A stretch of 64,000 nucleotides of DNA from Terriglobia bacterium (GTDB taxonomy: Bacteria; Acidobacteriota; Terriglobia; Acidiferrales; UBA7541). The stretch covers positions 1 to 64,000 of the forward strand of contig JAIMAG010000004.1 in the NCBI GenBank assembly GCA_023512135.1. The letters are read 5' to 3'. Positions 43,797 to 52,128 of this stretch are shown here, one piece after another. Every line of letters starts with the position of its first letter. Position 1 is the stretch's first letter. The position numbers and the translations under genes are program-made. The notes below the pieces were generated by a model, which saw only the letters and a list, made by a program, of their open reading frames with translations, was not told where the DNA came from and did no database searches.

Positions 43797-44132
43797 CTAG
43801 GGTTTCTGCAACGAGCGCAGATAAGCGATCAGGTTCTGCAGCTCGGCATCGCTCAGCCCTTTCACCGGCACCATTTTGCCGGTGCCCTGCGTGATGATCC
43901 GGGCCAGCTCGTCGTCGCTTTTCGCTTGCACTTCTTTGCTGCTCAAGTCGCGCATCTCGACCTTCAGCATCTTGGCAATCGCTGCTTTCGGCGCCCCGGA
44001 CAATTCGTGGCAGGTGGCGCACTTTTTCTGGTACACCGCTTTGCCCGCAGCGGCATCTCCCTTTTGGGCCGCAGCGAGCGGCACCGCGATCGCGATGGCG
44101 ATTCCCAGGAACAAGGTGAACCAGCGTTTCAT
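43797..44132 (-). CDS. Monoheme class I cytochrome c
   Basis: This 111-residue periplasmic electron carrier has a signal peptide (MKRWFTLFLGIAIAIAVPLA, cleavage near AAAQKG) and one heme site, KCATCHELSG. Its axial Met candidates are in GKMVPVKGLSDAELQ. It is 40 bases downstream of the nine-heme cytochrome gene on the same strand and may be the soluble electron acceptor of the Rieske/b complex. It closely resembles the protein at 58460-58804, including the phrase SKEVQAKSD, so the two are paralogues bracketing the island. Confidence 0.9.
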   Translation of the reverse strand: MKRWFTLFLGIAIAIAVPLAAAQKGDAAAGKAVYQKKCATCHELSGAPKAAIAKMLKVEMRDLSSKEVQAKSDDELARIITQGTGKMVPVKGLSDAELQNLIAYLRSLQKP

Positions 44133-44172
44133 CTATTTCCTCCTTTTTGATGAGAATAATACGTTCTGCCTG

Positions 44173-45495
44173 CTACGACGCATTCGACCTTTTCTGGCTG
44201 TTGGCCTCCAGTTGCTTCAGATACAGACGCAACCCGATCACCACGCTCAGGATCAGGACCAGCGAAATGGCCAGGCCCAGGCGCCGGAAGTCGTATTCTT
44301 CGAGTGCTTTTGTGCCGGCCTGCTGCGCCGCGCGGGCCACCTCCAGGCCAGTCTGCACTTCCGCCAGGACCCGGTCGGGCTGGAATCCGTGGATGGCCAC
44401 GCGGGCCTTGGTGAGCGCATCCCGCGCTTGTCCCAGCTCCAGCTTGGGTTGGCCGACTTCCATCCCGGTCTGTTCGGCGCGGTCGAGCACCTGCTGCGCC
44501 TGTTCGATGGCGCGCGCCAGGCCGAGCAACTGTTCCTGCATCTGTTCGGCGGCCTGGTAGCCCCCGTCGCCCTCGGTGTGGCAGCGGAGGCAGAGCGACT
44601 CCGGCCCGGTGCCGAGCATGGTGTCGTTCGGCTCGGTGATGCGGTGGTTTCCATGACAGGTCACGCACGCCGGCAGGCCCATCACGGCAAACGCTGCTTT
44701 GTGCGGACTGCCGTCGAACAGTTGCGCCTGGAACACATGGCAGGTAGCGCAGACGAATTCCACCGCCGCCACCCCCGGCGGAGCTGCGCCGTGATTGCCG
44801 TGGCAGGTCGAGCAGGTCGGCGCGCTCAGGTCTCCGCGTTCGGCGAGCGCGCGGTGGTGAACGCTGTTGCGGTAGTCGTCGAACTGGCTGGTCGGCAGAC
44901 CGTAGGCCTTCATGTACTCCGGGTCCGCATGGCAGCGCGCACAGGTTTCCGCCACATGCAGCGGATGCACCGTGGAGCGCGTGTCGGTGGCCGGCCGGAT
45001 GCCGTGCACTCCATGGCAGTCGGTGCACACGGCAACTCTGGTGTCGCCCTGGGAAAGCCGCTGGCCGTGCCGGCTGGTCAGATACTGGCTGTACTGGTCG
45101 GTCCGCAACGAGGGATTGAACCCGCGGATGTACGCAGCATCGGAGTGGCACTGGGCACAGAGTTTTGGAATCTGTTGCCGCGTGATTTTCCCGCGGAAAC
45201 CTTTCGCCGGGTCCATGGCGCGCAGCGGGTCGTCCTGCGAGGGGTCGCCCCCGTGGCAACTCGAGCAGCTCAACCCTTTCTGCGTGTGAATGTCCTGGTT
45301 CGCTTGCTCCGGGTCTACGTTCATCGGCGGGGGCAGCAGGGTGTGGCATTCCAGGCAACTGTTTTTCATCTGCGCCTGAGCCGGTGCAGGCCCGGCGGAC
45401 CCGACAACAATCAGCCAGAGAACGAGTGTTCCCGTTGTGCTCATCCAAATGGGTCGTGTCCGGCCTGCTAACGGCCCGCGCTGCGCTGTTCCCAT
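44173..45495 (-). CDS. Nine-heme periplasmic cytochrome c with C-terminal membrane anchor
   Basis: This 440-residue protein has nine CXXCH sites: CLECH, CSSCH, CAQCH, CTDCH, CARCH, CSTCH, CATCH, CVTCH and CLRCH, between about residues 47 and 310. A helical, Gln/Ala-rich segment follows, then one C-terminal membrane helix (LGLAISLVLILSVVIGLRLY). The start at 45495 gives Arg residues before the signal core. A later ATG at 45444 would leave no positive charge there. Located four bases after cytochrome b, it probably replaces cytochrome c1 in a quinol-oxidising Rieske/b complex. Confidence 0.88.
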   Translation of the reverse strand: MGTAQRGPLAGRTRPIWMSTTGTLVLWLIVVGSAGPAPAQAQMKNSCLECHTLLPPPMNVDPEQANQDIHTQKGLSCSSCHGGDPSQDDPLRAMDPAKGFRGKITRQQIPKLCAQCHSDAAYIRGFNPSLRTDQYSQYLTSRHGQRLSQGDTRVAVCTDCHGVHGIRPATDTRSTVHPLHVAETCARCHADPEYMKAYGLPTSQFDDYRNSVHHRALAERGDLSAPTCSTCHGNHGAAPPGVAAVEFVCATCHVFQAQLFDGSPHKAAFAVMGLPACVTCHGNHRITEPNDTMLGTGPESLCLRCHTEGDGGYQAAEQMQEQLLGLARAIEQAQQVLDRAEQTGMEVGQPKLELGQARDALTKARVAIHGFQPDRVLAEVQTGLEVARAAQQAGTKALEEYDFRRLGLAISLVLILSVVIGLRLYLKQLEANSQKRSNAS

Positions 45496-45499
45496 CCCT

Positions 45500-46585
45500 T
45501 CATCCCATCAGAAACGCATAGAGTGTCATGCCCGCCATGTACGCCAGGGCAAAAAAGCCCAGGCCGGTGATCCAGCGCGCACGCCGTCCGGCGGCGTTTC
45601 CGTCCAGGAAGGGCAGCAACAGCCAGACGACTGCGGCCAAACCAAAAGCCACCACGCCCACCTGCTCCCCTTCGAAGATCCAGATGCGCGCCGGCAGCAA
45701 CTTCAGTGTCTCGAACATGAACAGGAAGTACCACTCCGGACGAATCCCGGCCGGTGCAGGAGCAAAGGGATCGGCTTCGGTGCCCAGTTTCCAGGGCGCC
45801 AGTGCGGCCAGCGCGCCCAGTATGCCCAGGGCCACGTACCAGGCCATCAGTTCGCGGAGCAGAAAATTGGGGAAGAATTTCATTTCGCGTTGCTCGGGCG
45901 GCAGCGCCTGCCATTCGGCTTCCAGCGACGGAGGCACACTGATCCCGAATCGCTGCACGAGCAGCAGATGCACGATCAGCAGCAGGGTGGTCAATCCGGG
46001 CAGCACCGCGACGTGAAAGCCGAAGAAGCGCGTCAGGGTGGCCCCGGTGACCTCCTCGCCCCCGCGCAGAAACACCTTCAACCAATCCCCGACCAGCGGC
46101 ACCTGCGCCACGATGTCGGTGCCGACCTTGGTGGCAAAAAATGCCAGCGTGTTCCACGGCAGCAGATAGCCGCTGAAGCCGAACGCGAGCACCAGCAGGA
46201 GCAGAAGCATCCCGCTGACCCAGGTCAGTTCGCGCGGCTTGCGGTAGGCCTTCAGGAAGAGCACGCTGAACATGTGAGCGAAGGCCGCGAAGATCATCAG
46301 GTTCGCGCCCCAGGAGTGAATCGAACGCACCAGCCAGCCGAACTCGACCTCGGTCATGATGTACTGCACGCTGCGGAACGCTTCACTGCTCGACGGTCGG
46401 TAGTAGAGCAACAGCAGGGTACCGGTGCACACCTGGACGACAAACAAAAACAGCGTGATCCCACCCAGGTAGTACCAGACCGAATACCGATGCCGGGGGA
46501 CGGTTTTTTTGCGCAGAAATGCCGTCAGCTCAGCCCACCCGAAGCGTTCATCCAGCCAGTCACGCAGCAGGCGCCACAGACGCAC
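45500..46585 (-). CDS. Cytochrome b of a Rieske/b-type quinol oxidoreductase
   Basis: This 361-residue integral membrane protein binds two b hemes through two His pairs: [19 protein letters not shown] (13 between) and [20 protein letters not shown] (14 between). The quinol-site motif [16 protein letters not shown] is present. About eight membrane segments cover the b6-like half and a subunit IV-like half in one chain, shorter than mitochondrial-type cytochrome b. It starts at GTG 46585, one base after the Rieske stop. Together with Rieske and the nine-heme protein it should oxidise quinol and pump charge through a Q cycle. Confidence 0.93.
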   Translation of the reverse strand: MRLWRLLRDWLDERFGWAELTAFLRKKTVPRHRYSVWYYLGGITLFLFVVQVCTGTLLLLYYRPSSSEAFRSVQYIMTEVEFGWLVRSIHSWGANLMIFAAFAHMFSVLFLKAYRKPRELTWVSGMLLLLLVLAFGFSGYLLPWNTLAFFATKVGTDIVAQVPLVGDWLKVFLRGGEEVTGATLTRFFGFHVAVLPGLTTLLLIVHLLLVQRFGISVPPSLEAEWQALPPEQREMKFFPNFLLRELMAWYVALGILGALAALAPWKLGTEADPFAPAPAGIRPEWYFLFMFETLKLLPARIWIFEGEQVGVVAFGLAAVVWLLLPFLDGNAAGRRARWITGLGFFALAYMAGMTLYAFLMG

Positions 46586-46586
46586 G

Positions 46587-47063
46587 TCAGACCTCGCGGT
46601 GGCGGGTGACGACGATTTCCTCGCCGCGGACCTGGACCCGGTAGCTGTCCAGCGGCCGTGGCGGCGGGCCGGCGATGTTGCGTCCGTTCAGGTCGTAGAA
46701 CCCGTTGTGGCAGGCGCACCAGACCTGATGGAGGTCGCTCCGGTATTGCACGGTGCAGTCCAGGTGGGTGCAGGTGGCCGACATCGCGCGGTACTCCCCA
46801 TCGGCAGTCCGAATCAGCAGTCCCGGGCGATTGCCGAACCGAAAAATCTTGCCGCTGTTCGGTTTCAGCTCGCCGACTTTCGCCGCGACCACGGTGTCGC
46901 TGCCCAGGTCCGCCCGCTCGGGTGGAATCAGGTAGCGCAACACGGGATAGAAAAACGAGGCCAGCGAAGCCAGCAAGCTGCCCCCCAGCAGCCATTCCAC
47001 AAATCGGCGTCGGCCCTGACGTGTTTCATTCCCTTGGGGAGGCATGGATGCGGTCTTGGCCAT
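46587..47063 (-). CDS. Rieske iron-sulfur protein
   Basis: This 158-residue protein has one N-terminal anchor ([20 protein letters not shown]) preceded by Arg-rich RQGRRR, consistent with Tat export. The 2Fe-2S ligands are CTHLDC (Cys98, His100, with Cys103) and CACHNG (Cys116, Cys118, His119). It transfers one electron from quinol to the cytochrome c subunit. I chose ATG 47063 (GGAGG upstream) over 47078. It is the first gene of the Rieske, b, nine-heme, cytochrome c set. Confidence 0.93.
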   Translation of the reverse strand: MAKTASMPPQGNETRQGRRRFVEWLLGGSLLASLASFFYPVLRYLIPPERADLGSDTVVAAKVGELKPNSGKIFRFGNRPGLLIRTADGEYRAMSATCTHLDCTVQYRSDLHQVWCACHNGFYDLNGRNIAGPPPRPLDSYRVQVRGEEIVVTRHREV

Positions 47064-47142
47064 TTTCCGGGCCTCCATCCACTGGGCGTTCCGGCACGAT
47101 TCCTCCGGGCCGGCCGAGTGTCAGCCCGGCTGGCCCGGGCCT

Positions 47143-49563
47143 TCAGAAAGCGAAGCGCACAGCTCCCAGCACCAGGTTACCGCGGAAGTCGCGGGGAGAA
47201 CTGAACACATCCGGCAGTTGCTTTTCGTTGTAGCCGTAGTAGCCCCACTGCACCTTCCAGGTCACATTGCGGTTCATCTCCAGCGACAGCCCGGCGGTCG
47301 GCTTGTGATAGTTGTAGCTGAGCGGGCCCGGCGGAGTGTTGGGCGCCAGAATCAGCGTGCTGCCGGTGGTGCTCGTCACCGCATAGCCCAGGTGGGTGGT
47401 CAGGCGCCGGATCGGCTTCCACATCAGTTGGAAATGTCCGTAGTGGACGTCATGGTTGTAGAAGGAAAGCCCCTGCAGCGGCAGCCCGCCCACGAACGGG
47501 CAGGGCACCGAGCCCGGCGGCGGAGGTGCTGAACCCACCGTGAAGCAGATGTTCGTCTGGCTGAACACGTCGTTGAAGTCGTAACCGAAGTCGAGCATGA
47601 ACGTTTCGTTCGGCTGGAGCAGAGCATTGAAGCTGTAGCTGCGGTCGTGCTGCAGGTGCTCGATCTGGGCGACGTTGTTCCGTCGCTCCAGAATCATGAT
47701 CGAGCCGTTCAAGCTCGCCCAGTCCCGGACACGATAGCTGGTGCGCAGCCGGTAGATTTGAAACTGGCGCGGACTGATCCGCGTGAAGGCCCGGTCGGCC
47801 GAAGCTGCCTCCAGGTCAAAAGCTACGCGCCACTGGTCCACCGGCCGTGCCCAGAAGCCGAACAGCAGCACGTGTTCGTTGATTTCGAACAGCTCTCCGT
47901 GGCTGTCGGCGGTGGTGACGCGGCAGGAACCGTCCGGCTCCAGCGGCCGGCCCGCGCAGGCGCCGCGATTCGGGCGATCGGGGAAGAAATGCTGGTCGGC
48001 GAGCTCGGCCAGCCTCTGAGTGATTTCGCGGTGCGTGTACCGATAGCCCAGCCGCACACCCGTGCGACGCGTGAAGTCGTACAACAGCTCGAAGGTGTTC
48101 GTCCGCGTGTCCTGGCCGAGGAAGTGGCTGATGTCCTCGATCAGGATATCGGCCGGGGAGCTGTTCGTGTGCACCGGAGTGCCCAGCGTGTTTGTCCGCG
48201 GGCAGTCGAGCAGGGGATTGATCGCCGGGAACGTGTTCGCCGTGATCAACATGGACGTGCTGAACTGCGAACACTCCTGAATCAGGACCTGCCCCGGGAT
48301 GCGGAAGTGTTGCCAGTGGAAGGTGTCCACGACCTTGAATTTGTCGGTGGCGTAGAAGGTCGCGGCGAGGTCTCCGGTCACCGAAACGCGGCGGCCCTGC
48401 GCAGGTGCTTGGACGGTGAACTGGCTCTGGTTCGTACGTGTAACCCGGCCCTGGAACAGCTCATCGTATCCAACCAGCTCGTTATCGGCGGAGCTATACG
48501 CAATCCTCCCCGAGAAGTCTACGTTCTTGAAGTAACTGGATTGGAAGCTGAGCTGTTCGGTCGGAAACAGTGTCCGCACGCGGCCCTGCCGCGAATAGGC
48601 CAGAAAAGCGTTGCAGGTTGGGTTGACGGTGCCATCCGGCAACAGGGGCGTCGCACAGGGCTGCCCGGCACCCGTGTTGAAAATCAATCCCAGGTCTACG
48701 GGTCGGCCATCGGAAAGCCGGAAATTCAAGGAACGGTCTTCCCAGGTCGTGTCCCCTTTGTACTTGGTGAAGAACTGGTCGTAGCTGATGTTCGTCCGGG
48801 GGAAGACGCGCAGGTCAATGCCCGCAGAGTAGTTGTCCAGGGTTGTTTTCCAGCCTTGAAAGACCAGAATGTCGGTGCCCTCGTGGAAGCTGCTGAATGA
48901 AGGCCCTTCCATCACATTGCGGCCGTAGCCGAAGCGGAGGCGAACAACGCTCTGCGGGAGCAGGGTCAGGTTCACGTCGGACCGTCGCCGCACCAGAAAC
49001 ATCCGGTGCGGCGAGTCTGTGATCGCGACCGCCGGGTTTGACGTCGGCGGATTCAGCGGGTTCGCCAGCAGGTTGAAGTCCCAGTAGTTCCGGTTGCGGT
49101 GGAAGGTCGCGCTGAAGTTGTACCACCGATTCTTGTACGCCCGCAGCCGCGTGACGTTTTCCGGATCACCCCCGTAGCCGAAGCTGTGCAGGAAGAAATC
49201 GTCGAACAACAGGCCCTTGTGGTCGAGCGAGCGCATCTCCAGGGTGTGCTCGAGCAGACGCGGCCCTGCTTCCAGGTCCACGAAGGTGCGGTAGACATCC
49301 AGGTTGCCCGTAAAGTCGGTCCACCGGCCCCCGAATTCGAATGTCTGCTTGATGTTGTAATTGCCGCGGTTGATGCCCTCCAACGGTTTTTCTTCCTGCT
49401 GGGCAGCAGCCGGCGGGGTCAGCGCCAGCAGCAGTACGGCGAGCCCGCAGACCCACACCCGCGCGAGGCTGCGCGGAGGCAGCGACAGAAAACCGGCAAC
49501 GGGGAACGGGGCAGAAGCGCTCGCCTGACGGTCTGGATGAGTCAGAATTTTCGCTCGGCGCAT
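47143..49563 (-). CDS. MtrB/PioB-like outer-membrane beta-barrel
   Basis: This 806-residue protein has a long N-region before the signal core (VWVCGLAVLLLALTPPAAAQ). Alternating aromatic/polar strands run through the whole length and it ends in aromatic GAVRFAF, as outer-membrane barrels do. Motifs such as GGRWTDFTGNLDVYRTFVDL, GFWARPVDQW and DFGYDFNDVFSQ fit large MtrB/PioB-type porins that sheath a decaheme cytochrome. I see no N-terminal CXXC of the Shewanella type. AGGAGG precedes the ATG. It starts 10 bases after the decaheme gene, which is the main support for the assignment. Confidence 0.8.
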   Translation of the reverse strand: MRRAKILTHPDRQASASAPFPVAGFLSLPPRSLARVWVCGLAVLLLALTPPAAAQQEEKPLEGINRGNYNIKQTFEFGGRWTDFTGNLDVYRTFVDLEAGPRLLEHTLEMRSLDHKGLLFDDFFLHSFGYGGDPENVTRLRAYKNRWYNFSATFHRNRNYWDFNLLANPLNPPTSNPAVAITDSPHRMFLVRRRSDVNLTLLPQSVVRLRFGYGRNVMEGPSFSSFHEGTDILVFQGWKTTLDNYSAGIDLRVFPRTNISYDQFFTKYKGDTTWEDRSLNFRLSDGRPVDLGLIFNTGAGQPCATPLLPDGTVNPTCNAFLAYSRQGRVRTLFPTEQLSFQSSYFKNVDFSGRIAYSSADNELVGYDELFQGRVTRTNQSQFTVQAPAQGRRVSVTGDLAATFYATDKFKVVDTFHWQHFRIPGQVLIQECSQFSTSMLITANTFPAINPLLDCPRTNTLGTPVHTNSSPADILIEDISHFLGQDTRTNTFELLYDFTRRTGVRLGYRYTHREITQRLAELADQHFFPDRPNRGACAGRPLEPDGSCRVTTADSHGELFEINEHVLLFGFWARPVDQWRVAFDLEAASADRAFTRISPRQFQIYRLRTSYRVRDWASLNGSIMILERRNNVAQIEHLQHDRSYSFNALLQPNETFMLDFGYDFNDVFSQTNICFTVGSAPPPPGSVPCPFVGGLPLQGLSFYNHDVHYGHFQLMWKPIRRLTTHLGYAVTSTTGSTLILAPNTPPGPLSYNYHKPTAGLSLEMNRNVTWKVQWGYYGYNEKQLPDVFSSPRDFRGNLVLGAVRFAF

Positions 49564-49573
49564 CGGAAGCCTC

Positions 49574-50527
49574 CTACTTGAAGAACACGCTGCTGACGTT
49601 GGAGCCGTGCACGGTCACGTGGCATACCGTGCAGGCCTGGTATTTCTGGCTCTGGTTGTGGAACGCCGGAATGCCCGGCACATCGGAGTCCACCGTGAGC
49701 GTGTGGCACTCCAGACACAGCAGGTTGATCTGGCTGCGCCGCAACAGCCGCGGGTTCGATGAACCGTGCGGCACATGGCACGCCATGCAGCCCTCGGTCT
49801 TTACCGGCGCGTGTTCGAACACGAACGGCCCGGCTTTGTCCGTGTGGCAGGTGAAGCAGACGGCATCCTGCGCGGCGGTCGAGCGCAACTGGCGCGTGAC
49901 GAACCCGCCGTGCTGATTGTGGCAATCCGTGCAGTCCACCAGTCCTTGATTGACGCGGTGGCGGAAGGGTCGGTCAAATTGCGGCTTCACTTCCAGGTGG
50001 CAGGTGTAGCACAGCTCCGGCTGCGACCGGACCAGCAGAAACTGCTTTTCCTTGGCTGCGTGCACGGAGTGGCAATCCACGCAGCTGACGTCGTTCACAT
50101 TGTGCGCGGACCGGGCGAAATTGCTGTGTTCTTCGCCGTAGAGGTGGCACTGCAGGCAGCGTTCGCTGATCGTTTTCGTCGAAACGCCTTTGAAGTTGAA
50201 AATTTTGGTTTTGTCGCCGCCCGCTTCGATGTGGTCCGCGCCCGGACCGTGGCAGGCCTCGCAGCCTTGCCATTCGGGCCCGCGCCGGGTTTCGAGCATG
50301 GTTTTCCAGTGCGGCGTGGCCTCGAACTTTTCGTACACCTCGGCATGGCAGGCCTGGCAGGCTTCGGCACCGGCGTACTTGGTCGCCTCCGCCTGCTGCG
50401 TGCGCGGCCCGGCTACCGGCGATTTCTTGCCACCGGCGCCGCCGAACAGTTGTCCGGCTCCGAACAGCACAGCGCACAGTGCGACTCCAGCCAGCAGAAT
50501 CCGCTTTCGTATGGGATGAGCAGTCAT
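49574..50527 (-). CDS. Decaheme cytochrome c, DmsE/MtrA-like
   Basis: This 317-residue periplasmic protein starts at ATG 50527 (GAGGAG upstream) with a signal helix (RILLAGVALCAVLFGAGQLF). It has ten CXXCH sites: CQACH, CEACH, CLQCH, CVDCH, CYTCH, CTDCH, CFTCH, CMACH, CLECH and CTVCH. Length, heme number and the opening AGAEACQACHAEVYEKF fit the MtrA/DmsE/PioA group. These sit inside an outer-membrane porin and conduct electrons across that membrane. The barrel gene follows directly. No outer-surface decaheme lipoprotein (MtrC type) is visible in the window. Confidence 0.9.
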   Translation of the reverse strand: MTAHPIRKRILLAGVALCAVLFGAGQLFGGAGGKKSPVAGPRTQQAEATKYAGAEACQACHAEVYEKFEATPHWKTMLETRRGPEWQGCEACHGPGADHIEAGGDKTKIFNFKGVSTKTISERCLQCHLYGEEHSNFARSAHNVNDVSCVDCHSVHAAKEKQFLLVRSQPELCYTCHLEVKPQFDRPFRHRVNQGLVDCTDCHNQHGGFVTRQLRSTAAQDAVCFTCHTDKAGPFVFEHAPVKTEGCMACHVPHGSSNPRLLRRSQINLLCLECHTLTVDSDVPGIPAFHNQSQKYQACTVCHVTVHGSNVSSVFFK

Positions 50528-50558
50528 GGCATGCTCCTCGAGCCAGAGCTTTTGGGGA

Positions 50559-50573
50559 TCCCGAACTTCGGGA
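50559..50573. promoter_or_regulatory. Perfect palindrome upstream of the decaheme gene
   Basis: TCCCGAACTTCGGGA has seven-base arms around one central base and lies 32-46 bases upstream of the decaheme start. It may be an operator, or an RNA hairpin in the leader. The rest of the gap (50528-50709) shows AT-richer sequence near 50620-50690 that could hold the promoter. Confidence 0.35.
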
Positions 50574-50709
50574 CGGGGTAGCAATGGCAGTCCGTTCGTT
50601 GCAGCGCGGCGTGGGCGATTCTAACACAATGTCTGGACCCGCATCTCATTCTACATTTCCCCGTGTGCATAATTCCTACCTGATCCATCGTGCGGCTCCC
50701 TTCGTGCCG

Positions 50710-52110
50710 TCAGGCATATGCGTGCAATCCGGGTAGCAAATAAGTTACGCCCAAAAATGTGAACAGCACCACGGCAAAACCGACGATGGCGAACAGCGCG
50801 GCGCGGCGACCCCGCCAGCCGCGCGTAATCCGCATGTGGAGATAGCCGGCATACACCAGCCAGGTAATCAGCGCCCAGGTCTCTTTCGGATCCCAGCTCC
50901 AGTAGCTGCCCCAGGTGCGGTTCGCCCAGTAAGCCCCCGCTGCGATCATCAGCGTCAGCAGCGGGAAGGCGATGCCGATCGACCGATAGATCAGCCGGTC
51001 GAGGGTTTCGGTGTCGGGTAGCATGCGCTCCAATCCTTCGCGCCGCCACCACAGCAGCAGGTACAGCAGCGACGCCGCTATGCCGCTGACCATGCCAGTC
51101 AACAGGAAGGGGCTGGCCGACAGGCTCGTGGGAAACAGGCCTTCGGCCTGCGGCGAGGCGTACATCCCGCCGCGGGCGCGCAGCACAAACGCCACCAGCC
51201 CGAGCCCCTGCACCAGCAGCCCGACGACGAACGCCCGGTTCGCCCAGCGCAGAAAGCTCTCTTCCCGGTTCCACACGGCCCACAGGTAAAGCCCCAGCGG
51301 CACCAGCACCGCCGCCAGCACGAGGAAAAACATCCAGCCGAGACCGGGTAGGATTACCATCAGCGGCTCGCCACGGGCAATGAAAATTTCGCGGGCGGCC
51401 TGAGCATCCCACGCGGCCACTTGCAGTCCGCCGCTGGCGTCGAACCGGCTGGCGATGCCCAGATAAATGGCGGCCAGCAGTACACTCGTGCCGGCCAGGA
51501 ACGTTTCCGTGCGCACTCGATCCTGAATCAGGAACATCAGGGCCAGCGCAAAGCTGACGGCACACGCCGCGTAGCCGAGCATGGCGAGCGTCACGTGAAT
51601 GTGCAGCCAGGTGGACTGCAGCGCCGGCACCAGCGGGCGGACTTCGGAAGGCATCAGTTGCATCAGCAGCACACCGATCACTGCCAGCGGCATCGTCACC
51701 GTGCCGATCACGCGCACTCCGTAGCGCCGCTCGACGAAAAGCGTCAGCAGGGCCAGGGTCCACACGACACTCAACAGCATCTCGTACAGATTCGAGAACG
51801 GGGGTCGGCCGGCAATGTACCAGCGGTGTCCGGCGGCCAGCGTGTTCAGGATGAAGCCCGTCCAGGTTGCGCCCGAGGCGAACCGCACGTATCGTTCGTT
51901 CCCGCTCAACGCAAAGCCCAGATAGAGCACCATCGCCGCGCCAAAAAAGACCAGCGCTCCGTAGAGCAGGTTCGCTTCGGTAAACACCTCCCCGCTCCGC
52001 AGCACGCCGAACATCGGGGTCAGCAGCAGCAGAAGAACGGCCAGGCTCACCAGCACCAGCAAGCTGTTGCTGGTCGGTGTGGTTGCAGTTGCGGTGGTGG
52101 TGCGTCCCAT
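50710..52110 (-). CDS. ccsA: System II cytochrome c maturation protein (heme handling)
   Basis: This 466-residue membrane protein of the CcsA/CcsB/ResC family has many hydrophobic segments. The Trp-rich heme-binding motif is WGSYWSWDPKETWALITWLV near residues 400-420, and conserved His candidates are AAGHRWYIAG, STWLHIHVTLAML and GYLHMRITR. It delivers heme to apocytochromes outside the membrane together with ResB. At 466 residues it is longer than CcsA of about 320, with extra N-terminal segments. It lies 18 bases after resB. It would supply all the c-type cytochromes in this region. Confidence 0.9.
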   Translation of the reverse strand: MGRTTTATATTPTSNSLLVLVSLAVLLLLLTPMFGVLRSGEVFTEANLLYGALVFFGAAMVLYLGFALSGNERYVRFASGATWTGFILNTLAAGHRWYIAGRPPFSNLYEMLLSVVWTLALLTLFVERRYGVRVIGTVTMPLAVIGVLLMQLMPSEVRPLVPALQSTWLHIHVTLAMLGYAACAVSFALALMFLIQDRVRTETFLAGTSVLLAAIYLGIASRFDASGGLQVAAWDAQAAREIFIARGEPLMVILPGLGWMFFLVLAAVLVPLGLYLWAVWNREESFLRWANRAFVVGLLVQGLGLVAFVLRARGGMYASPQAEGLFPTSLSASPFLLTGMVSGIAASLLYLLLWWRREGLERMLPDTETLDRLIYRSIGIAFPLLTLMIAAGAYWANRTWGSYWSWDPKETWALITWLVYAGYLHMRITRGWRGRRAALFAIVGFAVVLFTFLGVTYLLPGLHAYA

Positions 52111-52128
52111 GGTCCCCCCTTGTGCGGC

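Noticed and set aside
44173-45444. Nine-heme cytochrome starting at 45444
   Set aside because: The shorter signal peptide would have no positively charged N-region; the start at 45495 supplies arginines.
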